From assembly GCA_015062285.1 (NCBI GenBank), contig SUUY01000008.1, positions 1 through 53,788 of the forward strand: a DNA stretch of 53,788 bases, given 5' to 3'. The notes beneath the pieces are model-generated. The model had not been told where the DNA came from. It did not search any database and worked only from the letters and a program-made list of their open reading frames with translations. Positions 44,653 through 53,712 of the stretch are shown here, one piece after another (positions within the stretch are counted from its first letter, which is position 1; every line of letters begins with the position of its first letter). A program made the position numbers and the translations under genes. Source of the DNA: Alphaproteobacteria bacterium (GTDB lineage: Bacteria; Pseudomonadota; Alphaproteobacteria; RF32; CAG-239).

Positions 44653-46005
44653 GTGAAAACAAAAGCCATATTTACAATATGTTTGTGTGTGCTGTTGAGC
44701 AAAGTAACTGTTGCTCAACAGCTTGTTTCCTTTGCAGATTTGGTTGAAACCCTGCAACCAAGTGTAATCAATATTTCTACTACTTTATTACCGAGCGATA
44801 TGGAAAATGATGATAATTTGGGAATTATCAGCCCCAATCCACAAATTAACAATTATTTTTCACCGCAAAATTCACAAAATACATCACTCGGATCAGGCTT
44901 TATTATTGATGAAGAAGGATATGCCATAACCAACAATCATGTTATTGATAAAGCACAAAAAATTATTGCAACCACAAATGATAACAATATTTTTGAAGCA
45001 AGTGTTATAGGCGTTGACGAAAAAACAGATTTGGCTCTTATTAAGCTAAGCTCTGCACAAAAGTTTCCTGTGGCTAAACTGGGAAATTCTGACGAAATCA
45101 GAGTAGGAGACCAAATAATCACTATCGGAAATCCTTTTGGTTTGGGCGGGAGTGTATCTACAGGTATTATTTCAGCAAAAGCACGCGATATTGAAGCCGG
45201 ATTATATGATAACTTTATCCAAACTGACGCATCTATTAATCAAGGAAGTTCCGGCGGACCGATGTTTAATATGAATGGCGAGGTTATCGGAATAAATTCT
45301 GCAATATATTCAACCAACGGCGGAAATATAGGAATAGGTTTTGCAACCCCGATTAATTTGGCTAAATTTGTTATCAACCAACTTAAAACTAAAGGTAAAG
45401 TCGAAAGAGGCTGGTTAGGTATAAAAATTCGCCTTCAAACTGATGCTAATGGAATTGTTGTCAGCTCTATAAGCACAAGCTCGCCGGCAGAAAAAGCAAA
45501 CATTGAAGCCGGTGATATTATAACAGAACTCAACGGCAATAAAATTACTTCACCGAAAGAATTTTCACGAAAAATTGCGGAAACACAACCTAATTCGATT
45601 ATTGAACTTAAAATTATGCGCAATGGATTAAAATTTAACAAGAAGCTGAAGCTTGAAATTATGCCGGAAATTAATCAAAACATAGCACCCAATCCGCAAA
45701 ATACATTTAATAAAAATTATTTTGCCGGGCTTGATGTTATAGAAGTTACCGACAACAACAAACAAGAAAATAACATATCAACATCGTCTTTTGGTGTTAT
45801 TGTGGCTGATGTTTTGCCGACAAGTGATGCCGCATCAAAGGGAATTAAGAAAGGTGATTTTATAACTGAAGTAGATAGGCGCCCTATTGTTACCAAACAA
45901 GATTTTGTTAATTTTGTGAGTGATGCAGTAAAAGAGAATAATCGCTACTTTGTCTTAACAATTAATAACAATAACAATCCCATGTTGGTATCGGTGAAGC
46001 CATGA
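44653..46005 (+). CDS. degP: DegP/HtrA-type periplasmic serine protease
   Basis: 450 aa, GTG start 2 nt after hflC. Signal peptide MKTKAIFTICLCVLLSKVTVA. Trypsin-like domain with catalytic His96 (AITNNHVI), Asp126 (KTDLALIK) and Ser200 (INQGSSGGP), and IGNPFGLGGSVSTGIIS lining the active site. Two PDZ domains follow: the first at ~265-350 (RGWLGIKIR, GDIITELNG) and a second at ~375-450 (GIKKGDFITEVDRRPI). It degrades or refolds damaged envelope proteins. Placement after hflKC is typical of alphaproteobacteria. Confidence 0.94.
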   Translation: MKTKAIFTICLCVLLSKVTVAQQLVSFADLVETLQPSVINISTTLLPSDMENDDNLGIISPNPQINNYFSPQNSQNTSLGSGFIIDEEGYAITNNHVIDKAQKIIATTNDNNIFEASVIGVDEKTDLALIKLSSAQKFPVAKLGNSDEIRVGDQIITIGNPFGLGGSVSTGIISAKARDIEAGLYDNFIQTDASINQGSSGGPMFNMNGEVIGINSAIYSTNGGNIGIGFATPINLAKFVINQLKTKGKVERGWLGIKIRLQTDANGIVVSSISTSSPAEKANIEAGDIITELNGNKITSPKEFSRKIAETQPNSIIELKIMRNGLKFNKKLKLEIMPEINQNIAPNPQNTFNKNYFAGLDVIEVTDNNKQENNISTSSFGVIVADVLPTSDAASKGIKKGDFITEVDRRPIVTKQDFVNFVSDAVKENNRYFVLTINNNNNPMLVSVKP

Positions 46006-46457
46006 GTAAAATAAATTTTTATCATCTACAAAAACAGCCTCTTGAAAATGTTTTACCCAAGTTACTGGAAAAAGCTTATGCTACCGGTGCAAATACTATT
46101 GTTCGCATTGGAAATCCTGAACGAGTTGAGTTCATAAATAGCATTTTGTGGAGTTTTGAGGAACAATCATTCTTACCCCATGGCTCAAAAAAAGATGGTA
46201 ATGCACAGATCCAGCCTATATGGCTAACTTCAGAAACGGATAATCCTAATAAGGCAGAAATGCTGTTTTTGGTAGATGGGGCAAATCTTGAAGATGCTGA
46301 TGTTGAAACATTTAGCAGAATTTTTGTTATTTTTGACGGAGCATCTGAAGAAGCTCTTGCACAAGCACGAAACATGTGGAAAAAAATAAAAACAACAAAT
46401 AATGAATGCACCTACTGGCAACAAGATGCTCAGGGAAAGTGGCAAAAATCAGCTTGA
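46002..46457 (+). CDS. holC: DNA polymerase III chi subunit
   Basis: 151 aa. Chi links the clamp loader to single-strand-binding protein. Recognisable are the N-terminal INFYHLQKQPLENVLPKLLEKAY, the SFLPHG segment (Leu-x-His/Pro-Gly region), PIWLTSETDNPNKAEMLFLVDG and the late RIFVIFDGASEEALAQAR. Overlaps degP by 4 nt (ATGA) and ends one base before the stop of the convergent rnj gene. Its place after degP reflects operon convenience rather than a shared pathway. Confidence 0.88.
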   Translation: MSKINFYHLQKQPLENVLPKLLEKAYATGANTIVRIGNPERVEFINSILWSFEEQSFLPHGSKKDGNAQIQPIWLTSETDNPNKAEMLFLVDGANLEDADVETFSRIFVIFDGASEEALAQARNMWKKIKTTNNECTYWQQDAQGKWQKSA

Positions 46458-48146
46458 TTAGTTATCTCCAAGTTTGCAGAAATGAAAAAATACTACCGGT
46501 TTGATATCGGTGGCGTTATATATTTTCTTACGAATTTTGGCACTTAAATGTTCTTTTACTTGTGGAATTTTATAGTCGTGTTTAACCAACAGGTCATTAA
46601 TTTCTTGTTTTGTCTCACTTATTATTTTATCTCGCAAATCATTGAATGCACCTTCTTCCAAAATATCAATAGATGAAATCTGCAGATCTTCAAGTTGCCA
46701 ATCCTCTGAAAACACAACGCTTATAAATAAACTGCAATTATAAGCAATACGTTTGCGATTTTTTACAAGTTGTGATGCCAAGTCGGTTATTTGCTTGCGG
46801 TCCACCCCCAACATTCCGATAGGAATGACGCCACACATTTTAGCTTTTTTTTCAAAAATATTTACAACTTCACCATTGCGTGCAATTAAAACCTCTTGAA
46901 TTCCACATTCTTGCGCCAATCTTTTTTGGCTTCTGATATTTCTTTTTTCACCATGAACCGGAATAATTACAGCTGGTTTGATTAGCTTGTACATTTCTTT
47001 TATCTGTTGCGGTGTTGCATGCCCGGAAGCATGGACCAAATATTCTTCGCTGGAAATAACATCTACACCGGCATCTCTTAGCTTTTCTTGCATGCGTTCA
47101 ATCTTAACTTCATTTCCGGGAATAATTTTTGAAGAAAATATAATTGCATCTCCTTTACCAAGTTGGATGTCTTTATTTTCTCCATTGGCAATTCTGGTTA
47201 GCGTGCTCTTATAATTTCCTTGTGATCCGGCACAAATATACAGAATCTTATCTAAAGGAATTTCTCGAGCATCTTTTGCTTCTATATATGTTGGACAGTT
47301 TTTTAGGTAGCCACATTCTTTGGCTATTTCCAGATTTTGCATTAGGTTCATTCCTGCCACAACCGGAGTTCTTCCTGCGGCTTCTGCGGCCAAAAACAAG
47401 CTTTCCATGCGCATAATATTAGAAGAAAAACATGTTGCTACAACTGTTCCATTTAGTGTTGGCAACAAGTTTATTAAACTTTTTCTTACTTCTGTTTCTG
47501 TCGGTTCAAGTTCGGAACTTGCCATATTTGTAGAATCCCCGACATAAAGAGCAACGCCTTCTTGTGCTACCTGTTCAAGAGATTGATGATTAGTAAAAAG
47601 TATATCCATTTTACCATCATCAAAACGCCAATCTGTAGCGTGGACAACATTACCGTATATGGTTCTGATAATGAGGCCGGTATTTTGAGGCGCCGAATGC
47701 ACCAATGAAACAAACTCAACATCAAAATTGTTTAATTTAATATGTTCTCCATCTCTGATAACATTTATTTTAGTCAATCCTTCTAATTTATACTCAGCCA
47801 AACGACGCGATACGTGTCCGGCAGTAAACTCTGTGGCATAGATCGGGCACTGCAACTTTGGCCAAATGTGAGCAACAGCCCCAAAGTGATCTTCATGACC
47901 ATGTGTTATAAACAGACCTTCTATTTGGTCTTGATAATTTTCTAAGAATGAACCGTCGGCAAATCCTAATTCCATTCCAGGGAAGTCGTCGTTTAAAAAT
48001 CCATAACCGCAATCTATAACTATTATTTTGCCATCAACAATATAAGCATACATATTAAAGCCAACTTCTTCGGCTCCCCCCAAAGAAACAAAATATATTC
48101 CTTTTTCACTAAAACCCGGTAACAAATCATTAAGTGTTTTATCCAT
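46458..48146 (-). CDS. rnj: Ribonuclease J (metallo-beta-lactamase/beta-CASP)
   Basis: Exo- and endoribonuclease for rRNA maturation and mRNA decay. 562 aa. GGAEEVGFNMYAY opens the beta-lactamase fold; the zinc site is THGHEDHFGAVAH with His82, His84, Asp86 and His87. The beta-CASP domain includes TCFSSNIMRMESL and YICAGSQGNYKS, and a late HASGHATPQQIKEM plus PVHGEKRN complete the active site. Genome therefore encodes both RNase E and RNase J. Last gene of the nuoL-nuoM-nuoN-birA-rnj unit, overlapping birA by 8 nt. Confidence 0.95.
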   Translation of the reverse strand: MDKTLNDLLPGFSEKGIYFVSLGGAEEVGFNMYAYIVDGKIIVIDCGYGFLNDDFPGMELGFADGSFLENYQDQIEGLFITHGHEDHFGAVAHIWPKLQCPIYATEFTAGHVSRRLAEYKLEGLTKINVIRDGEHIKLNNFDVEFVSLVHSAPQNTGLIIRTIYGNVVHATDWRFDDGKMDILFTNHQSLEQVAQEGVALYVGDSTNMASSELEPTETEVRKSLINLLPTLNGTVVATCFSSNIMRMESLFLAAEAAGRTPVVAGMNLMQNLEIAKECGYLKNCPTYIEAKDAREIPLDKILYICAGSQGNYKSTLTRIANGENKDIQLGKGDAIIFSSKIIPGNEVKIERMQEKLRDAGVDVISSEEYLVHASGHATPQQIKEMYKLIKPAVIIPVHGEKRNIRSQKRLAQECGIQEVLIARNGEVVNIFEKKAKMCGVIPIGMLGVDRKQITDLASQLVKNRKRIAYNCSLFISVVFSEDWQLEDLQISSIDILEEGAFNDLRDKIISETKQEINDLLVKHDYKIPQVKEHLSAKIRKKIYNATDIKPVVFFHFCKLGDN

Positions 48147-48873
48147 TTTTTGTATTGTCCTTTTTTATAAATATATCTCCGGCATATATCTTTTTTATGT
48201 GCTCGCCTTGTCGCAAAAGTAGTGCTCCATCAATATCCAAACCACAAAACAGCCCTTCTTCAGATCTGTGTTCTGAATTAACAATAATTTTTTGCCCAAT
48301 TCCCGTTGCGTGTTCCAACCAATTTTTGATAATAGAAATGAATCCACTATTTTGTAATTGATTAATTTTTTTATCAAAATTCTCAATATACTTATTTAAA
48401 AATTCTATTCTGTCTGTTTCTATTCCTATTTGTTTGAGACTTGTAGCTTGGTACAATACATCCAACGTTGGCGATGATTTTATGTTAACCCCTATTCCTA
48501 TGATTATATAGTTGTCAGAGGCTTTTTCAAGCAGAATTCCGGATATTTTTCTATCATTGGCCAGAACATCATTGGGCCATTTAATTTTTACTTCGGCTTT
48601 GGGTTCAAAGTACACAATTGTCTCTAATAGGGCTAATGAAACAAGAAATGGTAGTTTGTTTAAGATATCTTCTCGATCTTTAATGACTTGGGAAAAAAAC
48701 AAATTTCCATTTTGACTTTGCCACTTACGCCCTCTTCTGCCCCGACCATCTGTCTGAGATTTTGCCGACACTATATATTCTTCGGCTTCATTATTTACAG
48801 AAAGCTCTATTGCAACATCATTAGTGCTTGAAACTTCATCTAAATCATACCAAAGCCAGTCTTGTATGTACAT
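48139..48873 (-). CDS. birA: Biotin--[acetyl-CoA-carboxylase] ligase
   Basis: Attaches biotin to the carrier protein of acetyl-CoA carboxylase. 244 aa, group I enzyme without the N-terminal DNA-binding domain, so not a repressor. SSTNDVAIE starts the catalytic domain; GRGRRGRKWQSQNGNLFFS is the biotinyl-AMP binding loop; KIKWPNDVLANDRKISGIL and IGIGVNI are the core strands; a small C-terminal SH3-like domain follows. Overlaps nuoN by 1 nt (TAATG). Position between nuoN and rnj is conserved in alphaproteobacteria. Confidence 0.93.
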   Translation of the reverse strand: MYIQDWLWYDLDEVSSTNDVAIELSVNNEAEEYIVSAKSQTDGRGRRGRKWQSQNGNLFFSQVIKDREDILNKLPFLVSLALLETIVYFEPKAEVKIKWPNDVLANDRKISGILLEKASDNYIIIGIGVNIKSSPTLDVLYQATSLKQIGIETDRIEFLNKYIENFDKKINQLQNSGFISIIKNWLEHATGIGQKIIVNSEHRSEEGLFCGLDIDGALLLRQGEHIKKIYAGDIFIKKDNTKNG

Positions 48874-50294
48874 TAGTACCCTTTCTGAAAAATTATTTCG
48901 GTATCATGCAACAAATATGTGGGATCTAATATTGTGACAAGCACCAACAACAAATTAATAAACAGGCATATATATATTGCTTTATCTGTTCTGTCAAAAT
49001 GGCAATTGGCTGTTTCAAAATATAGTTTGCCAATAATGCGCAAGAATGCATTCGCCATGAATATTAAAGCAACCATAAGCATAAAGAAATGCCACCAACG
49101 TCCTTCCATGACCAAAACATTTATCAGTGACAAACGTCCCCAGAACCCGAGTAATGGCGGAATTCCTATTAGTGATATCATAAATATCAGAAAAGCAACA
49201 GAAATGTATGGTTTTGATTCTGACATGCCATATATGTCATCAATTGAACTAAGGTAATCGCCCTTGCTTTTAATTGCTAGAAATACGCTATATATACCGA
49301 ACATTGCCATAACATATATAAGTGTGTATACAAAAGCGCTCATAATTGCATCGGATTTGAAGCTTAAAATACCTAAAAGCATAAAACCCAAATTATAAAT
49401 TGTTCCGTAAGCAAAAAGGCGTCGAATATTTGTTTGAGCATTAGCAGAAAGAGCCCCTATTACAAGGGAAACAAGAGATACACTCTGAATATACGATTGT
49501 AAATCAGGAGATATCGAACCAAATATATTCATTAAAATAATCAGACAAGACAAATATGCAAAAGGAGGAATTAGGGTAAGAAAACCACATACAGGCAATA
49601 TTGATACGCTAATACTATCTATAAACCAAAAATGAAATGGAGCTCCAGCCATCATAAACAAAAGCGAACTCAAAATCATAAGGGAAGAAAAATAAATAAG
49701 CAAAGATTTGTTGCCTGGCAAAGATGTATACTTTGCAATAAATGTATAACTGAGGGAATTTGTTTCATACCATATACCTAAGCTTCCTCCCCACAATAAG
49801 AAACAGAAAATGGTGGCAAACACCATATACATTAAAGATACTTTCTTTACTTTGTTTTCATCCCAATGTTGATTTATCATACATTTTGTGAGAAAACATA
49901 AAGCAGGAACAAAAAAAACAGGTATTATCAAGTTTCTTGCAGATATTAAAATTGCCAACAATAGTATTATCGCCATACCAATCATATAAAATCCGAATGA
50001 CGGACGATTTTTATTTAAAAACCATTTGGAAGAAAGGTAGAACCACGCCAATCCGACAATATATAATAGTTCCTTAAACAGAGTAGAATGCTGATTATTT
50101 ACCCAAAACTCAGGCCAAACACTTTTATTGTAAAAGACAATTGTAAATATAGAGGCACAAATTAAAAACAATTTGCTCAAGGTAAAAAATGTTTTTGATG
50201 TTTTTCTTTCTCGATATTTGTTTACAACCATAGCTACCGGAAAAAATAACATCAATGAAATTTCTGGAAGTAAAATCAGCCAATTCTGTATCAT
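48873..50294 (-). CDS. nuoN: NuoN-like complex I subunit lacking key proton-channel residues
   Basis: 473 aa, about 13-14 membrane helices, canonical length. Framework motifs remain: PFHFW at 219-223 (canonical PFHMW) and GIPPLLGFWGR at 377-387. The charged positions that carry protons in characterised NuoN appear lost: the TM5 Glu (E. coli E133) aligns with Pro130, K217 with Met214 in FMMAGAPFH, K247 with Pro244 in LIPPF, and K395 with Arg387. The usual SSIAHxG stretch reads GTIYNLG. Alignments are by eye against remembered consensus. Synteny (nuoM before, birA-rnj after) supports orthology. It probably still has a structural role in the membrane arm; pumping is doubtful. Confidence 0.85.
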   Translation of the reverse strand: MIQNWLILLPEISLMLFFPVAMVVNKYRERKTSKTFFTLSKLFLICASIFTIVFYNKSVWPEFWVNNQHSTLFKELLYIVGLAWFYLSSKWFLNKNRPSFGFYMIGMAIILLLAILISARNLIIPVFFVPALCFLTKCMINQHWDENKVKKVSLMYMVFATIFCFLLWGGSLGIWYETNSLSYTFIAKYTSLPGNKSLLIYFSSLMILSSLLFMMAGAPFHFWFIDSISVSILPVCGFLTLIPPFAYLSCLIILMNIFGSISPDLQSYIQSVSLVSLVIGALSANAQTNIRRLFAYGTIYNLGFMLLGILSFKSDAIMSAFVYTLIYVMAMFGIYSVFLAIKSKGDYLSSIDDIYGMSESKPYISVAFLIFMISLIGIPPLLGFWGRLSLINVLVMEGRWWHFFMLMVALIFMANAFLRIIGKLYFETANCHFDRTDKAIYICLFINLLLVLVTILDPTYLLHDTEIIFQKGY

Positions 50295-50302
50295 TGCAGC
50301 CT

Positions 50303-51733
50303 CTACTCGTTAATTACAAACCATAACGGATTTAAGAATGACATAACCAAAACAAATATCACAAAAAGCATAAATACAAACTGCCAAGTTGATATATCGT
50401 CATTTTTACCAAGTTTGCAATTTGCATCATTTGTCTTTAACCGTATTAATTCTTGTAAAAGTGTGACTCCCACAATCAATATGGCAAATATAAGTAATCC
50501 GCCGATTTCTAAATTAGCTCCCAATAGCTTAGAAAGTATCAGAAAATTATTTATAAATATAGCAGATACCGGCAAACCGATAGCGGCAATAATCATAAAT
50601 GAATAAACCAATGAAAGTCTTCTGGCTCGGCACAAAAATCCTCTACTGTCACTATCATTTTCTTGCTCTTTGTGATATATATAGCTATTAATTACAGATA
50701 ATGATGCTACAATAATAACAAAACAAAATAACGAATAACCTATGTTATGCTCTATGATGTTATCATTTGTCAACACTCCCAACAAATACATAATATTATA
50801 TATCGTCACATATGAAAATATTTTGTATTGAGCATCTCGATTTATAAGGCCTATAAGAGCAATAAACACCATGGTAACCGCACCGATAATATTTATCCAT
50901 ACAATATAATTGTTAATATCTGCGGAGAAATTTGATGGCAAAAAACGAATAAATCCATAAATGCCGCTAATTGGCATAAAAGATGTAATTACAAAAGCCA
51001 AAGGATTACGTATTCCGCTATTTATTGATGATATCCAATAGTGAAAAGGCCAAATCGGAATTCGGGATATAAATGCAAGAAATATGGCACTCCATACATA
51101 TATTCCGACTCCTGACTTGATATGAATTTTGGCAACTTGTTGCAGAGTAATACTTCCGTAGTAATAATAAATCAACATTGTTGCACTGAATAGTAATAGT
51201 GCACCAATAAAGTTGTATAAGAAGAAGCGGTATATCAAGTCTTGTTTTTTTACCTCACCAAACATTCCTATCAACATAAACAGAGGTATGAGCATGGCTT
51301 CAAAAAACATATAAAACGAAAATATGTCTGCAGCAACAAAGAATCCGGTTGCCATACTTAAAAACAGCAAGGTAAATACCATTAACGATTTTTGTTTGTA
51401 TATATTTGATCTTACTCCAATTAGCCCTATTAACACAGCAATATGCATTGATAATATTAATAATAGAGAAAAAGTATCGACAGCAAAAACAATATTAATA
51501 TCCGGAGTTGATAACCAATTAAATTTTTCTTGAAGTTGCAGATCTCGACTTTTTTCATTTATGAGCATAAACACACGCCAAATCAAAACGATATTAGCAA
51601 AAATGGTAAACACACATACGTGAAAAGCATTATGCCCTTGTGTCTCTTTTTGACTTTTTGTCGTAAATACAAAAAGCATTCCCAAAAAAGGAAGGGCTAC
51701 GATAAGCGACAACAATGCAAAAGAACTACTCAT
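50303..51733 (-). CDS. nuoM: NuoM-like complex I subunit lacking most key charged residues
   Basis: 476 aa, about 14 membrane helices. The TM5 glutamate is kept (Glu145 in YMFFEAMLIP, E. coli E144). The TM7 lysine (K234) aligns with Arg224 in SRIPIWPFHYW, the TM8 lysine (K265) with Ile255 in SFMPISGIYGF, and the TM12 glutamate (E407) with Asn396 in AIFINNFLIL, where FVGEFL is normal. The SSVSHMG stretch is replaced by VTIYNIM. Ends 8 nt before nuoN and overlaps nuoL by 8 nt; AGGAAA precedes its ATG. Identity as NuoM is clear from the retained PFH and FFEAMLIP motifs and gene order. Confidence 0.87.
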   Translation of the reverse strand: MSSSFALLSLIVALPFLGMLFVFTTKSQKETQGHNAFHVCVFTIFANIVLIWRVFMLINEKSRDLQLQEKFNWLSTPDINIVFAVDTFSLLLILSMHIAVLIGLIGVRSNIYKQKSLMVFTLLFLSMATGFFVAADIFSFYMFFEAMLIPLFMLIGMFGEVKKQDLIYRFFLYNFIGALLLFSATMLIYYYYGSITLQQVAKIHIKSGVGIYVWSAIFLAFISRIPIWPFHYWISSINSGIRNPLAFVITSFMPISGIYGFIRFLPSNFSADINNYIVWINIIGAVTMVFIALIGLINRDAQYKIFSYVTIYNIMYLLGVLTNDNIIEHNIGYSLFCFVIIVASLSVINSYIYHKEQENDSDSRGFLCRARRLSLVYSFMIIAAIGLPVSAIFINNFLILSKLLGANLEIGGLLIFAILIVGVTLLQELIRLKTNDANCKLGKNDDISTWQFVFMLFVIFVLVMSFLNPLWFVINE

Positions 51734-53147
51734 AAATATAATTTCCTATGTTAAACAAAATCAGCCCCAATCCCAATATAAAAAATATTATCCAGTTTTT
51801 CCATCTTGTTTCTTGATATTTATTCAGGATTCCGGTGGTTTTCTTAGTTAATGATGATATTGTTCCGATAAGGCTACGCTCAATAACAATAAAATCAACT
51901 GCCAACCACAAAATTCTGCCTAATAAGCTCAATGGCGCAACGATTAGAGTATCGTATACTTTTGTTGTGATTGATATTTGCGAATATGTTGTTATTTCTG
52001 CTGATATAAATTTGGAAATGATTAATCGCACAATAATGCAACAAATATACACAATTACTAATAAGAGTTTTTCTTTATTATAAGAGGCAAATTGTAATGA
52101 TGTTAAAAACATCAAAGGAAATAGAGAGCTTATGATTATCTGCCAATTATTTTTCTTCATGGTTGGCAAAGTATGCCACCAATTACAAACAAACAACAAA
52201 GTTATCAGAGATATAATTTGCACAAAAGAACTATAATTTGGCTTCATAACAATTAAAGATAGGGCAAAAAACATCATGTCAAGTAAAAGAATTTGTATTT
52301 TATGCTCACTTTGTCGCAAAAAGTTCCACAATCCCCATATAATTGACAAGCAAACCACAAGTTGCAGCGTAAAGTGTGAAAAATTGGATATATGAATCAC
52401 GTAATAAAGCTTATTATATATAATCAAACCAGATAATGGGGTACCTAATAAAAATATAGTCCATATTCTTCCATAATTAAGCCGGCTTAATTCAAAAATT
52501 TGATCTTGAAACAAAAATGTTGCACATTTGATTAACACAGCCAGCATGACAAGTATTGATATCAGATTTTTATATTCAATTTGTTCTAACATGTTAATTT
52601 GAAACGGAACTGCAATATCTTTAACTTGTGAGTACATTATCGTTATGGCAGTAAATAGTGAAAACTCGGAAAAAAAATTATAAAACAAGAACTTATTACC
52701 TCCTAAAATATCTTTTGTGAGATAAAATCCCAATATAGAAAAGCAACAAGATCCAACCATCAACTGTATAACATCTTGTGATGATACCATAAATATTACT
52801 GTAGCAAACGCCAAAATCATAATATTTGAAAGAGTAAGCGCGTATTCTTCCTGTTTTGAAAATATGTTAAACCACAAAAGTCCCAACAAAGCAGGAAAAA
52901 GTATTTTTATAATTTCTTGGATATCAACACCAGATGAAATAATAAGGTTTGACTTTAAGTTATAGTATGAAAGCAATTGAAGCGAATCAGATTCGACAGA
53001 AATGAAACCATAATTATTATAGTATCCCCAAAAAACTATGGCACATAGCATAAAACTAAAAATCGGCCATATAGTTTTTCTTCTATGGCGAACAAACAAA
53101 AAAAGTGCAACAATAGCTAAAAGCTCTAAAAATAGGGGTAAAACCAT
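51726..53147 (-). CDS. nuoL: Strongly shortened, divergent NuoL-like subunit
   Basis: 473 aa, whereas NuoL normally has 610-660 aa. It is highly hydrophobic, with an AAGGAATAATAA leader before ATG 53147. The TM5 GWEGVGLCSYL block reads VGSCCFSILGFYL, so the essential Glu (E144) aligns with Cys134. One lysine survives (Lys207 in AVLIKCATF, cf. MGKSAQ), but the [23 protein letters not shown] block following it has no counterpart. The C-terminal part (TTKVYDTLIVAPLSLLGRIL) resembles the YDALFVRPxxxLGRxLW segment of canonical NuoL, so the loss is internal. First gene of the nuo-birA-rnj unit. Assignment rests on position and these partial matches. Confidence 0.75.
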   Translation of the reverse strand: MVLPLFLELLAIVALFLFVRHRRKTIWPIFSFMLCAIVFWGYYNNYGFISVESDSLQLLSYYNLKSNLIISSGVDIQEIIKILFPALLGLLWFNIFSKQEEYALTLSNIMILAFATVIFMVSSQDVIQLMVGSCCFSILGFYLTKDILGGNKFLFYNFFSEFSLFTAITIMYSQVKDIAVPFQINMLEQIEYKNLISILVMLAVLIKCATFLFQDQIFELSRLNYGRIWTIFLLGTPLSGLIIYNKLYYVIHISNFSHFTLQLVVCLSIIWGLWNFLRQSEHKIQILLLDMMFFALSLIVMKPNYSSFVQIISLITLLFVCNWWHTLPTMKKNNWQIIISSLFPLMFLTSLQFASYNKEKLLLVIVYICCIIVRLIISKFISAEITTYSQISITTKVYDTLIVAPLSLLGRILWLAVDFIVIERSLIGTISSLTKKTTGILNKYQETRWKNWIIFFILGLGLILFNIGNYIYE

Positions 53148-53182
53148 TTATTATTCCTTAGTTTAATTATTGCAAATATAAC

Positions 53183-53215
53183 AAAAAATAAGGGCATTTA
53201 AAGCCCTTATTTTTT
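53183..53215 (-). terminator. Terminator after the YDG-family gene
   Basis: A 13-bp stem (53183-53195 with 53203-53215) around ATTTAAA, with T-runs on both strands. It separates the small gene at 53241 from the nuo operon. Confidence 0.85.
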
Positions 53216-53240
53216 AAATCAGATTAATTATGTGTATAAA

Positions 53241-53555
53241 TTAGCTCAAAACAGCTTTAAGATCGCGAACAAATCTTACCGGAACAACATATTCTCTGGC
53301 GACTTCATCTCCGTCGATTTCTGCAACCAACACTTCATCTACTCTTTTTAGCGGAGCCCTTGCATTTTCGTTAATATCACCCAAAAATACAGCACTTTCA
53401 CGACTACGATAAAGCAATGCGTTGCTACCACCATCATATACAAAACGAGGATTTTCAGGCCCACCTTTGCGTTGTTTTAAAACAATAAGAATTTCACCGG
53501 CACTATTTTGCAAAATATCGTATGTGCCTTCAGAATTAGTCATTTCGTTATCCAT
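53241..53555 (-). CDS. Small conserved protein, YDG family (paralogue of the protein at 912-1259)
   Basis: 104 aa, no membrane span or signal peptide. It aligns by eye with the 115-aa protein near the left end: shared Tyr-x-Ile, the Pro-x-x-Pro stretch, VYDGG (cf. MYDGF), Arg-Ser-x-Glu, Ile-Asn, EVLVAE (cf. EVIVVE) and a closing Tyr-Val/Tyr-Met strand. AGAGGT lies before ATG 53555. Stand-alone gene with its own terminator, unlike its paralogue, which is coupled to a 227-aa protein. Function unknown. Confidence 0.75.
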   Translation of the reverse strand: MDNEMTNSEGTYDILQNSAGEILIVLKQRKGGPENPRFVYDGGSNALLYRSRESAVFLGDINENARAPLKRVDEVLVAEIDGDEVAREYVVPVRFVRDLKAVLS

Positions 53556-53663
53556 TTTGACCTCTTTTTAGAGTTTGTTACCTTCATTTGTGAGTATAAT
53601 ATCATATAATTCTTAATAAATATACTACATTTTTTATTTTTTTTACTTTTTTTATTTTTTTAG

Positions 53664-53692
53664 TTGACTTAGCTTATATTATCTTTTATACA
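53664..53692 (+). promoter_or_regulatory. Predicted promoter of tRNA-Lys
   Basis: TTGACT (53664-53669) and TATACA (53687-53692) with 17 bp between, expected start near 53700, 13 nt before the tRNA. Best promoter match in the window after rne. Confidence 0.6.
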
Positions 53693-53712
53693 TACCTTCG
53701 ACGTTTTGATAC

